Source of the DNA: Enterovibrio sp045679545
Lineage (GTDB): Bacteria > Pseudomonadota > Gammaproteobacteria > Enterobacterales > Vibrionaceae
Assembly (NCBI RefSeq): GCF_045679545.1
Contig: NZ_CP166194.1
Coordinates: forward strand, 3,162,001 to 3,226,000
Direction of reading: 5' to 3'
DNA length: 64,000 bases
Positions within the stretch are counted from its first letter, which is position 1. Each line of letters begins with the position of its first letter. A program made the translations under genes and the position numbers. Shown in pieces: positions 56,174 to 64,000 of the stretch. Below the pieces are notes generated by a model, which did no database searches, was not told where the DNA came from, and worked only from the letters and a program-made list of their open reading frames with translations.

Positions 56174-56428
56174 TTACAGGCGTGCTTTCTCAACTACGCG
56201 TACCAGAGTCCAAGACTTAGTCTTAGACAGTGGACGACACTCACGAACTTCAACTTTGTCGCCTTGGGCGCATTCGTTGTTTTCATCGTGAACATGTAGT
56301 TTAGTTGTACGCTTGATGAACTTACCGTAAATCGGGTGTTTCACCTGGCGCTCAATTGCAACAACAATAGACTTATCGCCTTTGTCGCTAACTACAAGGC
56401 CTTGTTGAGTACGGATTTGGTCGCTCAT
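56174..56428 (-). CDS. rpsQ: 30S ribosomal protein S17
   Basis: S17 is a primary 16S rRNA-binding protein with an OB fold. The 84-residue product has VVSDKGDKSIVVAIERQVKH and ECRPLSKTKSWTLVRV, the usual blocks. It is the last gene of the S10 operon and its start overlaps the rpmC stop by one base. Confidence 0.98.
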   Translation of the reverse strand: MSDQIRTQQGLVVSDKGDKSIVVAIERQVKHPIYGKFIKRTTKLHVHDENNECAQGDKVEVRECRPLSKTKSWTLVRVVEKARL

Positions 56429-56619
56429 TATGCGTTGCCCTTCTGGTTCAGAACGGTTTTAACACGTGCGATATCACGACGAACAGTCTTCAGAGTATGA
56501 GTTTGCTGAAGTTGACCTGTTGCTGCTTGCATGCGCAGGTTGAATTGCTCACGCAGCAGACCCAGCAGTTCTTCATTCAGCTGTTCTACGCTCTTTTCGC
56601 GAAGTTCTTGTGCTTTCAT
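56428..56619 (-). CDS. rpmC: 50S ribosomal protein L29
   Basis: A 63-residue helical hairpin protein (MKAQELREKSVEQLNEELLG) near the peptide exit site, a docking point for SRP and trigger factor. The ATG at 56619 lies within TGATG, overlapping the rplP stop. Confidence 0.97.
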   Translation of the reverse strand: MKAQELREKSVEQLNEELLGLLREQFNLRMQAATGQLQQTHTLKTVRRDIARVKTVLNQKGNA

Positions 56620-57029
56620 CACATCACCGCCTTAGTTACGAAAGTGGTTTTGATTGGTAGTTTACGTGAAGCTAGCTCGAATGCTTCGCGAGCTAGGGTT
56701 TCAGAAACACCATCCATCTCGTACAGGACTTTACCTGGTTGAATTTGTGCAACCCAGTAACTTACAGAACCCTTACCTTTACCCTGACGAACTTCCAGAG
56801 GCTTGGTAGTGATCGGCTTGTCTGGGAACACACGGATCCAGATTTGACCCTGACGCTTAATGTGACGAGTCATAGCACGACGTGCAGCTTCGATCTGACG
56901 AGCAGTGATACGACCACGACCAACAGCTTTAAGGCCGAAGGTACCGAAGCTTACGTCAGTACCGGCAGCAAGACCGCGGTTACGACCTTTAAAAGCCTTG
57001 CGGAACTTAGTACGTTTTGGTTGAAGCAT
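56619..57029 (-). CDS. rplP: 50S ribosomal protein L16
   Basis: L16 organises the A-site region of the large subunit. The 136-residue product (MLQPKRTKFRKAFKGRNRGL) has the conserved IWIRVFPDKPITTKPLEVRQGKG-type core, split here as IWIRVFPDKP and TKPLEVRQGKGKG. Same length as E. coli. Confidence 0.98.
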   Translation of the reverse strand: MLQPKRTKFRKAFKGRNRGLAAGTDVSFGTFGLKAVGRGRITARQIEAARRAMTRHIKRQGQIWIRVFPDKPITTKPLEVRQGKGKGSVSYWVAQIQPGKVLYEMDGVSETLAREAFELASRKLPIKTTFVTKAVM

Positions 57030-57040
57030 CGATAGACTCC

Positions 57041-57730
57041 TTACTTACGGCCTTTACGCTGCTTCTTAGGCTTTTCAGCCTGTGGCTCAGCAACTGGCAT
57101 GCCGCCTAGAACTTCACCTTTGAAGATCCAAACTTTAATACCAATTACACCGTAAGTGGTGTGAGCCGAAGAAGTTGCGTAGTCAATATCAGCACGAAGG
57201 GTGTGCAATGGCACACGACCTTCACGGTACCACTCGGTACGAGCGATTTCAGCGCCGCCAAGACGGCCGCTTACTTCCACTTTGATACCTTTGGCGCCTA
57301 GACGCATTGCGTTTTGTACCGCGCGCTTCATAGCACGACGGAACATAACACGACGCTCTAGCTGAGAAGCGATGCTGTCACCAACAAGCTGAGCATCAAG
57401 CTCTGGCTTACGTACTTCTGCAATGTTGATTTGTGCAGGTACACCGGCTAGTTGAGCAACGCGAGCGCGCAGTTTTTCTACGTCTTCGCCTTTCTTACCG
57501 ATAACAACACCTGGGCGAGCTGTGTGAATAGTCACACGGATGCTCTTAGCAGGGCGCTCGATAACGATGCGAGATACAGACGCTTTTTTCAGTTCATTAG
57601 TCAGGAACTGACGTACCTTGAAGTCGCCGTCTAGGTTGTCAGCGAAATCTTGGCTGTTAGCAAACCAAGTGGAATTCCAAGGCTTACAAATGCCAAGACG
57701 AATACCATTAGGATGTACTTTTTGACCCAT
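57041..57730 (-). CDS. rpsC: 30S ribosomal protein S3
   Basis: S3 lines the mRNA entry channel. The 229-residue product has the KH domain (VVIGKKGEDVEKLRARVAQ), the C-terminal domain (GRLGGAEIARTEWYREGRVP) and a Lys-rich tail, slightly shorter than the 233-residue E. coli protein. Confidence 0.98.
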   Translation of the reverse strand: MGQKVHPNGIRLGICKPWNSTWFANSQDFADNLDGDFKVRQFLTNELKKASVSRIVIERPAKSIRVTIHTARPGVVIGKKGEDVEKLRARVAQLAGVPAQINIAEVRKPELDAQLVGDSIASQLERRVMFRRAMKRAVQNAMRLGAKGIKVEVSGRLGGAEIARTEWYREGRVPLHTLRADIDYATSSAHTTYGVIGIKVWIFKGEVLGGMPVAEPQAEKPKKQRKGRK

Positions 57731-57749
57731 TGCTTTCTCTCCTCGTCTC

Positions 57750-58082
57750 TTAGCGGTCTGCTACAACAACAGTGATGTGGCTAGAACGCTTCAAGATGCG
57801 ATCGGCACGGCCTTTTGCACGAGGCATAATGCGCTTCATGACTGGACCTTCGTCAACAAAGATTTTTGCGACATTCAAATCATCAATGTCAGCACCTTCG
57901 TTATGCTCGGCGTTTGCGATAGCAGACTCCAGAACCTTCTTGATTAGTTCAGCAGCTTTTTTGTCGCTGAACGTCAAAACTTCTAGAGCTTGTGCAACGT
58001 TTTTACCGCGCACTTGGTCTGCAACCAAACGTGCTTTTTGAGGCGAAATGCGAGCAAAGCGATGTTTAGCAATAGCTTCCAT
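57750..58082 (-). CDS. rplV: 50S ribosomal protein L22
   Basis: L22 lines the peptide exit tunnel; its beta-hairpin loop is the site of macrolide resistance changes. The 110-residue product (MEAIAKHRFARISPQKARLV) has the loop segment PRAKGRADRILKRSSHITVV with no insertion or deletion visible. Confidence 0.98.
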   Translation of the reverse strand: MEAIAKHRFARISPQKARLVADQVRGKNVAQALEVLTFSDKKAAELIKKVLESAIANAEHNEGADIDDLNVAKIFVDEGPVMKRIMPRAKGRADRILKRSSHITVVVADR

Positions 58083-58093
58083 ATCTTAACTCC

Positions 58094-58372
58094 TTAACGC
58101 TTCTTAGCTTTCTTATCTGCAGCATGGCCGCGATAAGTACGTGTTGGTGCAAATTCGCCCAGCTTGTGACCGATCATCTCTTCAGTGACGAAAACAGGTA
58201 CGTGCTGACGACCATTATGGACAGCGATGGTCAAACCGATCATCTGAGGGATGATCATTGAACGACGGGACCAAGTCTTAACAGGCTTTTTGTCTCCGCT
58301 TTCCAACGCTTTCTCTACCTTCTTCAGCAAGTGCAGGTCAATAAATGGACCTTTCTTGAGAGAACGTGGCAT
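58094..58372 (-). CDS. rpsS: 30S ribosomal protein S19
   Basis: S19 forms the 30S head with S13. The 92-residue product (MPRSLKKGPFIDLHLLKKVE) has the family signature HNGRQHVPVFVTEEMIGHKLGEF-type region and ends in AADKKAKKR. Confidence 0.98.
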   Translation of the reverse strand: MPRSLKKGPFIDLHLLKKVEKALESGDKKPVKTWSRRSMIIPQMIGLTIAVHNGRQHVPVFVTEEMIGHKLGEFAPTRTYRGHAADKKAKKR

Positions 58373-58390
58373 GGCGTATCCTCTTTAAAA

Positions 58391-59215
58391 TTACTTGTTA
58401 CGACGACGTACGATGTACTTGTCGGTACGTTTGTTGCTACGGGTTTTGAAGCCCTTAGTTGGCATACCCCAAGGTGATACTGGGTGACGACCGCCTGATG
58501 TGCGACCTTCACCACCACCGTGTGGGTGATCCACTGGGTTCATTGCTACACCACGTACGGTAGGGCGAACGCCTCTCCAACGTGTTGCACCAGCTTTACC
58601 CAACTCACGTAGCATGTGTTCTGCGTTGCCAACTTCACCGATGGTCGCACGACCTTCAGAAAGTACTTTACGCATTTCGCCAGAACGCAAACGAATAGTT
58701 ACGTATGCGCCATCACGTGCAACGATTTGTGCATAAGCACCCGCTGAACGTGCTAGCTGAGCACCTTTACCAGGCTTCAGTTCAACACAGTGAACAGTCG
58801 AACCTACTGGGATGTTACGCATTGGCAGGGTGTTACCTGCTTTGATCGCAGCATCAGGACCAGATTGAATCTGATCACCAGCTTTAACACCTTTAGGTGC
58901 AATGATATAACGACGCTCACCGTCTGCGTACAGAACCAGTGCAATGTTTGCACTGCGGTTTGGATCGTATTCCAGGCGCTCAACTTTCGCTGGGATGCCG
59001 TCTTTAGTACGTTTGAAGTCAATCAAACGGTAGTGTTGCTTATGACCACCACCGATGTGACGTACTGTGATACGACCGTTGTTGTTACGACCGCCTGACT
59101 TCTGGTTTTTCTCCAGAAGCGGTGCGTAAGGCTTACCTTTGTACAGGTCAGCGTTAACAATTTTAACAACGTGACGACGACCCGGTGAAGTAGGCTTACA
59201 TTTAACAATTGCCAT
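58391..59215 (-). CDS. rplB: 50S ribosomal protein L2
   Basis: L2 is needed for subunit joining and peptidyl transfer. The 274-residue product (MAIVKCKPTSPGRRHVVKIV) has the RNA-binding OB and SH3-like domains and the conserved C-terminal VRGVAMNPVDHPHGGGEG, which includes the key His. Confidence 0.98.
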   Translation of the reverse strand: MAIVKCKPTSPGRRHVVKIVNADLYKGKPYAPLLEKNQKSGGRNNNGRITVRHIGGGHKQHYRLIDFKRTKDGIPAKVERLEYDPNRSANIALVLYADGERRYIIAPKGVKAGDQIQSGPDAAIKAGNTLPMRNIPVGSTVHCVELKPGKGAQLARSAGAYAQIVARDGAYVTIRLRSGEMRKVLSEGRATIGEVGNAEHMLRELGKAGATRWRGVRPTVRGVAMNPVDHPHGGGEGRTSGGRHPVSPWGMPTKGFKTRSNKRTDKYIVRRRNK

Positions 59216-59234
59216 TTTTTAATACTCCTCCGTC

Positions 59235-59537
59235 TTACTCAGCGCCGCCAGCGAAGTCGATGTCTTGACCTTCTTTCAAGATAACATACGCTTTTTTGAC
59301 GTCTGAACGACGACCTTGGCGAGCACCTTGACGTTTGGTTTTACCCTTAGTGATAAGAGTATTTACAGACTTAACTTCAACTTCGAACAGTTTCTCAACT
59401 GCCGCTTTGATCTCTTTCTTAGTTGCAGTCATCGCTACTTTGAAAACGATAGTGTTACCGTTTTCAGCAGCCATGGTTGCTTTTTCAGAGATGTGCGGAG
59501 CACGTAGAACTTTAAGAATACGCTCTTCAGTGATCAT
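59235..59537 (-). CDS. rplW: 50S ribosomal protein L23
   Basis: L23 surrounds the tunnel exit and docks trigger factor and SRP. The 100-residue product (MITEERILKVLRAPHISEKA) has the usual VEKLFEVEVKSVNTL core. It overlaps the rplD stop by four bases. Confidence 0.98.
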   Translation of the reverse strand: MITEERILKVLRAPHISEKATMAAENGNTIVFKVAMTATKKEIKAAVEKLFEVEVKSVNTLITKGKTKRQGARQGRRSDVKKAYVILKEGQDIDFAGGAE

Positions 59538-60136
59538 CCCAGCATCTCCTCAACTTGTTTAACTGCTGCTGCAGTCATCACTACTTTGTCGAAAGCGATC
59601 AGGCTAACTGGGTCAATGCCTGCTGCATCACGAACGTCAACTTTGTACAAGTTGCGTGCCGCAAGGAACAGATTTTCATCAACTTCTGCAGTTACGATCA
59701 GAGCTTCAGTCAGTTCAAGCTCTTTCAGCTTGACGATCAACTCTTTGGTCTTTGGAGCTTCTACAGAGAAGTTGTCAACAACGATCAAACGATCTTGACG
59801 GACTAGCTCAGACAGAATGCTCTTAAGAGCACCACGGTACATCTTTTTGTTAACTTTCTGGCTATGGTCCTGAGGACGAGCTGCGAAAGTTACACCACCC
59901 GAGCGCCAAATTGGGCTACGGATTGTACCTGCACGGGCGCGGCCAGTACCCTTCTGACGCCATGGCTTAGCACCACCACCGCGTACATCTGAACGGGTTT
60001 TCTGAGCGCGAGTACCCTGACGGGCACCAGCTGCGTATGCAACGACTACCTGGTGTACCAGGGCTTCGTTGTATTCACGCCCGAAGGTAGTTTCGGAGAC
60101 AGTTAGCGCATCAGCGCCTTTGACTACCAATTCCAT
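59534..60136 (-). CDS. rplD: 50S ribosomal protein L4
   Basis: L4 contributes a tunnel loop and, in E. coli, represses the S10 operon by acting on its leader. The 200-residue product (MELVVKGADALTVSETTFGR) carries the extended loop GGGAKPWRQKGTGRARAGTI. One residue shorter than E. coli L4. Confidence 0.98.
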   Translation of the reverse strand: MELVVKGADALTVSETTFGREYNEALVHQVVVAYAAGARQGTRAQKTRSDVRGGGAKPWRQKGTGRARAGTIRSPIWRSGGVTFAARPQDHSQKVNKKMYRGALKSILSELVRQDRLIVVDNFSVEAPKTKELIVKLKELELTEALIVTAEVDENLFLAARNLYKVDVRDAAGIDPVSLIAFDKVVMTAAAVKQVEEMLG

Positions 60137-60152
60137 TACTAACTCCTCGACG

Positions 60153-60782
60153 TTACGCTTTAACGGCTGGTTTGACGATTACGTTGCTGCCAGTTGCACC
60201 AGGGACTGCACCTTTAATAAGTAGCAGTTTGCGCTCAGCGTCAACACGTACGATCTCTAGGTTCTGAGTAGTTACTTGCTCAGCACCCATGTGACCAGCC
60301 ATTTTTTTGCCTTTGAATACACGACCTGGGGTTTGACATTGGCCAATTGAACCCGGAGCACGGTGAGACAAAGAGTTACCATGGGTCATATCTTGAGTAC
60401 GGAAGTTCCAACGCTTAACTGCGCCTTGGAAGCCCTTACCTTTAGATGTACCAGTAACGTCAACTTTCTTGATTTCTGCGAACAGATCTACGTTCAGCTC
60501 AGCGCCGACTTCAAACTCTTCACCACCATTCAGACGAAATTCCCACAGACCACGACCAGCTTCTACACCTGCTTTCGCAAAGTGACCAGCTTCTGGCTTA
60601 GATACGCGGCTTGCTTTTTTAACGCCTGCAGTTACTTGGATAGCAGAGTAACCATCTACTTCAGGAGTACGTACCTGAGTAACACGGTTAGTTTCTACTT
60701 CTACAACGGTTACAGGGATAGAAACGCCATCTTCAGTGAAGATGCGTGTCATGCCTACTTTACGACCGACTAGACCAATCAT
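60153..60782 (-). CDS. rplC: 50S ribosomal protein L3
   Basis: L3 starts 50S assembly and reaches the peptidyl transferase centre. The 209-residue product (MIGLVGRKVGMTRIFTEDGV) has the long loop SHRAPGSIGQCQTPGRVFKG with the Gln that is methylated by PrmB in E. coli. Confidence 0.98.
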   Translation of the reverse strand: MIGLVGRKVGMTRIFTEDGVSIPVTVVEVETNRVTQVRTPEVDGYSAIQVTAGVKKASRVSKPEAGHFAKAGVEAGRGLWEFRLNGGEEFEVGAELNVDLFAEIKKVDVTGTSKGKGFQGAVKRWNFRTQDMTHGNSLSHRAPGSIGQCQTPGRVFKGKKMAGHMGAEQVTTQNLEIVRVDAERKLLLIKGAVPGATGSNVIVKPAVKA

Positions 60783-60797
60783 TACTTATTTCCCCTC

Positions 60798-61109
60798 TTA
60801 ACCCAGGCTGATTTGAACATCAACGCCCGCAGCAAGGTCAAGACGCATCAGAGCATCAACAGTTTTATCTGTTGGCTCAACGATGTCGATCAGACGCTTG
60901 TGAGTACGAATTTCGTACTGGTCACGTGCATCTTTGTTGACGTGCGGAGAGACAAGAACGGTGAAGCGCTCTTTACGAGTTGGCAGTGGGATAGGACCAC
61001 GAACCTGCGCACCAGTGCGCTTTGCGGTTTCAACGATTTCCGCAGTAGACTGGTCGATCAAACGATGATCGAAAGCCTTCAGGCGGATACGGATACGTTG
61101 GTTCTGCAT
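60798..61109 (-). CDS. rpsJ: 30S ribosomal protein S10 (NusE)
   Basis: S10 is a 30S head protein and, with NusB, binds BoxA RNA in rRNA antitermination. The 103-residue product starts MQNQRIRIRLKAFDHRLIDQ. The longer frame to 61124 is ignored because GGAG lies just before the 61109 ATG. First gene of the S10 operon. Confidence 0.98.
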   Translation of the reverse strand: MQNQRIRIRLKAFDHRLIDQSTAEIVETAKRTGAQVRGPIPLPTRKERFTVLVSPHVNKDARDQYEIRTHKRLIDIVEPTDKTVDALMRLDLAAGVDVQISLG

Positions 61110-61369
61110 TAGACAGAGCTCCAAATAAAAAAATTACACAAACAATATCGCCACTCAACCACGTAAAAACGAGGGAATGCCGATTGATTTATGTGAAACC
61201 GTAGTATCAATATTTGATACATTGTCAGCCACTTAACGTGACTGCGAACATAAGCGGAGTATACATTACTGACTAATCAAGCTTAACGCTTACAGCGACT
61301 AGTCTTCCTCCTGTGCTCATTGGTTCACAACTGTACTTACGAGAGCATTTTGTCTCAGGCAGTGCGGGC
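61110..61369 (-). promoter_or_regulatory. S10 operon leader
   Basis: An untranslated leader before rpsJ with several short dyads, such as GTATCAA/TTGATAC (61204-61220). In E. coli the leader is the target of L4 control. A second possible promoter within it (TTAAGC at 61281-61286, 17-bp spacer, TATACT at 61258-61263) would give a leader nearer the E. coli length. Confidence 0.5.
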
Positions 61370-61397
61370 ATTATACAGATCACAAAAGGCTTTGCAA
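61370..61397 (-). promoter_or_regulatory. Distal S10 operon promoter
   Basis: Minus-strand -35 TTGCAA (61392-61397), 16-bp spacer, -10 TATAAT (61370-61375), followed by GC-rich GCCCGC. Confidence 0.7.
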
Positions 61398-61448
61398 GCC
61401 ACGTTTAAAAATTAATCACAGGCCACCTTTTAAGGCCGTTTAAACCTA

Positions 61449-61925
61449 TTACTCGGCCTCAATCATCTGAGCTTGGTTGTAGTTTTGAATCCCAACTTTT
61501 TCGATGAGACCGAGTTGGGTTTCTAGCCAATCAACATGCTCTTCTTCATCTTCTAGAATATGATTGAACAGATCGCGGGAAACATAATCTCGAACACTTT
61601 CGGCATACTCAATAGCATCTTTCAGATCAGGAATGGCATCCATCTCTAACGCTAAGTCACACTCAAGCATTTCTTGCGTATCTTCTCCGATGCGAAGTTT
61701 GCCGAGGTCTTGTAAATTGGGAATGCCTTCAAGGAACAATATTCGCTCAATCAGATCATCAGCGTGTTTCATTTCATCAATCGACTCTTCATACTCTTTA
61801 TCTGCGAGAACTTTTAGTCCCCAGTCTTTATACATTCGGGCATGAAGGAAATATTGGTTGATGGCAATGAGTTCATTACCAAGGGCTTTGTTGAGGTGTT
61901 GGATGATTTTAGGATCAGATTTCAT
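61449..61925 (-). CDS. bfr: Bacterioferritin
   Basis: Bfr is a heme-containing 24-subunit iron store. The 158-residue product keeps the ferroxidase ligands E18, E51, H54, E94, E127 and H130 and the heme ligand M52, so it should be active. It lies downstream of bfd in the same direction; Bfd docks on Bfr to release iron. The tail (NQAQMIEAE) is family-like. Confidence 0.97.
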   Translation of the reverse strand: MKSDPKIIQHLNKALGNELIAINQYFLHARMYKDWGLKVLADKEYEESIDEMKHADDLIERILFLEGIPNLQDLGKLRIGEDTQEMLECDLALEMDAIPDLKDAIEYAESVRDYVSRDLFNHILEDEEEHVDWLETQLGLIEKVGIQNYNQAQMIEAE

Positions 61926-62008
61926 CGCGCTCGCTCCTTTTCAGCATCTACTAAATGTAGAACTGTTCAAGGCGCTGTCAATCGCGCTATTGGGACACAG
62001 CCGTTATT

Positions 62009-62200
62009 TTAACTGGCCTGTTTAAACATCGTTATGGTAGAGATTTCATTGAGCAGTTCTTTTGTTGGGCGAATGCACTTTCCACATTGAGAGCCCAACG
62101 GGGTGATTCGACGAATACCTTGGATATCAGTAATCCCCTGCTCGAAAGCAAGTTTCTTGATTTTCTTATCTGATATTCCGTGGCATAAACAAACGTACAT
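62009..62200 (-). CDS. bfd: Bacterioferritin-associated ferredoxin
   Basis: A 63-residue [2Fe-2S] protein with all four cysteine ligands, C4, C6, C39 and C42 (MYVCLCHGIS...GSQCGKC). It reduces Bfr core iron for release. A longer frame reaches 62251, but the ATG at 62200 matches the family start and has GAGAG upstream. Two GAGAAT hexamers upstream (62226-62243) hint at Fur control but are not a full Fur box. Confidence 0.95.
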   Translation of the reverse strand: MYVCLCHGISDKKIKKLAFEQGITDIQGIRRITPLGSQCGKCIRPTKELLNEISTITMFKQAS

Positions 62201-62347
62201 GAACAACTCTCTCAACACTTCATTATGAGAATGTAAACGAGAATGGTTCACATTACAAATTGTATTTATCGATTGAATACGGTGTTTAGTGACAGAAAAA
62301 CCGAAGTTCCCTTTGCTTTGTTTATTACTTGTTGAAAAATAGGCAAT

Positions 62348-62376
62348 AAAAAAGAGCGCCGAAGCGCTCTTTTTTT
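62348..62376 (-). terminator. Terminator of tuf
   Basis: GAGCGC/GCGCTC stem extended by A/T pairs, with a CGAA loop and T runs on either strand. Confidence 0.88.
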
Positions 62377-62401
62377 AGCATTGTGCTATCGAGGCTTAAA
62401 A

Positions 62402-63586
62402 TTAAGCAACGATCTTAGCAACAACACCTGCACCAACTGTACGACCACCTTCGCGGATTGCGAAGCGTAGACCTTCGTCCATCGCGATTGGCGAGATCAG
62501 AGTAACAGTCATTGCAATGTTATCACCTGGCATTACCATCTCAACGCCTTCTGGCAGTTCGATAGTACCGGTCACGTCAGTTGTACGGAAGTAGAACTGT
62601 GGACGGTAGCCTTTGAAGAACGGAGTATGACGGCCGCCTTCATCTTTCGACAGAACGTAGATTTCTGAAGTGAAAGTAGTGTGTGGAGTGATTGAACCAG
62701 GCTTAGCCAGTACTTGACCACGTTGAACTTCGTCACGCTTAGTACCACGTAGAAGAACACCAACGTTCTCACCAGCACGGCCTTCGTCAAGAAGTTTACG
62801 GAACATCTCAACACCAGTACAAGTAGTGGTGATGGTGTCTACGATACCAACGATAGCAACTTCGTCACCTACACGTACGATACCTTGCTCAACACGACCA
62901 GTAACAACAGTACCACGGCCTTGGATTGAGAATACGTCTTCGATTGGCAGGATGAATGGCTTATCGATAGCACGCTCTGGCTCTGGGATGTAAGAATCCA
63001 GTGCTTCAGCTAGTTCGATGATTTTTGCTTCCCACTGCTCTTCGCCGTTCAATGCACCTAGTGCAGAACCTTGAATTACTGGGCAATCGTCGCCTGGGAA
63101 GTCGTACTCAGAAAGAAGTTCACGAACTTCCATCTCAACCAACTCAAGCAGTTCTTCGTCATCAACCATGTCACACTTGTTCATGAAAACAAGGATGTAT
63201 GGAATACCAACTTGGCGACCTAGTAGGATGTGCTCACGAGTTTGTGGCATAGGGCCATCAGTCGCAGCAACAACTAGGATACCACCGTCCATTTGCGCAG
63301 CACCGGTGATCATGTTTTTAACATAATCGGCGTGTCCTGGGCAGTCTACGTGTGCGTAGTGACGTGAAGGAGTATCGTATTCTACGTGTGAGGTAGAGAT
63401 AGTGATACCGCGCTCACGCTCTTCTGGAGCGTTATCGATTGATGCGAAGTCACGTGCTGAACCGCCGTATACTTTTGACAGTACAGTACAGATAGCAGCA
63501 GTTAGAGTGGTTTTACCGTGGTCAACGTGGCCGATTGTACCAACGTTAACGTGCGGTTTCGTACGTTCAAATTTTTCTTTAGACAC
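62402..63586 (-). CDS. tuf: Elongation factor Tu
   Basis: EF-Tu brings aminoacyl-tRNA to the ribosome. The 394-residue protein has the GTPase motifs GHVDHGKT (19-26), DCPGHADY (about 81) and NKCD (about 136), the His84-equivalent in that block, and complete domains 2 and 3 ending in GAGVVAKIVA. It follows fusA in the str operon order. Whether it is tufA or tufB is decided here only by position. Confidence 0.99.
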   Translation of the reverse strand: MSKEKFERTKPHVNVGTIGHVDHGKTTLTAAICTVLSKVYGGSARDFASIDNAPEERERGITISTSHVEYDTPSRHYAHVDCPGHADYVKNMITGAAQMDGGILVVAATDGPMPQTREHILLGRQVGIPYILVFMNKCDMVDDEELLELVEMEVRELLSEYDFPGDDCPVIQGSALGALNGEEQWEAKIIELAEALDSYIPEPERAIDKPFILPIEDVFSIQGRGTVVTGRVEQGIVRVGDEVAIVGIVDTITTTCTGVEMFRKLLDEGRAGENVGVLLRGTKRDEVQRGQVLAKPGSITPHTTFTSEIYVLSKDEGGRHTPFFKGYRPQFYFRTTDVTGTIELPEGVEMVMPGDNIAMTVTLISPIAMDEGLRFAIREGGRTVGAGVVAKIVA

Positions 63587-63649
63587 GATCGTGTTCCTTC
63601 CTAGTTATGAGCCGCACCTACCGTCGTAAGTGCGATCAGAAGTTTTTAT

Positions 63650-63676
63650 TAATGCTGGCGAACAATGCCAGCATTA
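63650..63676 (-). other. Stem-loop between fusA and tuf
   Basis: A 10-bp perfect stem TAATGCTGGC/GCCAGCATTA with a 7-nt loop. On the minus strand it is followed by A, not T, so it is not a terminator; it may be a processing or stability element. Confidence 0.5.
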
Positions 63677-63686
63677 AAGTTACTAA

Positions 63687-64000
63687 TCAACTACGCTGTG
63701 CGATGATTGAATCAGCAACGTTCTTTGGAACGTCAGCGTATTCGCTGAATTCCATAGAGTAAGATGCGCGGCCCTGAGTCGCTGAACGCAAGTCAGTTGC
63801 GTAACCAAACATCTCTGCCAGCGGTACCTGTGCGCGAATGATTCTCAAACCAGCAGGACCATCGTCCATACCAGAAATCAAACCACGGCGACGGTTCAAG
63901 TCACCCACTACATCACCCATCCAATCTTCTGGAGTGGTAATTTCCACTTTCATCATTGGCTCAAGAATAACAGGTTGCGCTTCAAGCGCACCTTTCTTAA
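63687..64000 (-). CDS. fusA: Elongation factor G, C-terminal part (5' end outside window)
   Basis: The last 104 residues of EF-G, the translocase GTPase. ALEAQPVILEPMMKVEITTP and DVVGDLNRRRG belong to domain V, and the end is NVADSIIAQRS. Its place directly before tuf fits the str operon. Confidence 0.97.
   Translation of the reverse strand, partial: KKGALEAQPVILEPMMKVEITTPEDWMGDVVGDLNRRRGLISGMDDGPAGLRIIRAQVPLAEMFGYATDLRSATQGRASYSMEFSEYADVPKNVADSIIAQRS

Noticed and set aside
62222..62250. Fur box upstream of bfd
   Set aside because: Two GAGAAT hexamers are present but separated and not in the overlapping inverted pattern of a full Fur box; kept only as a hint.
63650..63676. Terminator between fusA and tuf
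   Set aside because: The stem is perfect but is followed by A on the transcribed direction, not T.

Overview
The window looks like chromosome I of a member of the Vibrionaceae (Vibrio or a close relative; species not determinable here). The evidence is a block in the gene order I recall from V. cholerae (ssb, a qstR-type LuxR regulator, galU, uvrA, a PglL/Wzy-like membrane protein, a class V aminotransferase, lysC, metH, an NhaP-type antiporter), an rrn operon with Glu-Lys-Val spacer tRNAs and a 5S-tRNAThr-5S tail, and the full S10-spc-alpha ribosomal protein cluster followed upstream by bfd/bfr, tuf and fusA.

Layout. 1-669: 3' part of a GH19-type chitinase. 1070-2668: ssb and a divergent VpsT/QstR-type regulator. 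2920-8669: three tandem small RTX calcium-binding proteins, each with its own terminator, then a type I secretion ABC transporter and membrane-fusion protein. 9160-25228: a codirectional exopolysaccharide operon (priming glycosyltransferase, outer-membrane barrel, short Wza-like export protein, Wzc-type tyrosine kinase, two GT4 glycosyltransferases, Wzy/ligase-like polymerase, Wzx-like flippase). It contains a sulfation module: DHH phosphoesterase, CysD, CysN, an NKWYS-family sulfotransferase and an SLC13 anion permease. The roughly 22 kb from 2.9 to 25.2 kb sits between qstR and galU, which I remember as neighbours in V. cholerae, so it reads as an accessory insertion.

25344-40218: core genes galU, uvrA, PglL/Wzy-like, aminotransferase, lysC with a lysine riboswitch, metH, antiporter and metA; perfect met boxes precede both metH and metA. 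40333-46852: complete rRNA operon on the minus strand with three tandem promoters. 47175-47323: a hexanucleotide microsatellite of almost 25 copies. 47492-61109: alpha, spc and S10 operons. 61449-64000: bfr, bfd, tuf and the 3' end of fusA.

How it fits together. The most interesting unit is the RTX/type I secretion plus polysaccharide region. It resembles the V. vulnificus cabABC-brp biofilm matrix arrangement, but has three CabA-like proteins and a built-in route for making activated sulfate, transferring it and probably disposing of the pAp by-product. It is therefore best read as a locus for a sulfated exopolysaccharide and its calcium-binding matrix proteins. Functions there are inferred from protein motifs and gene order; nothing was searched against a database.
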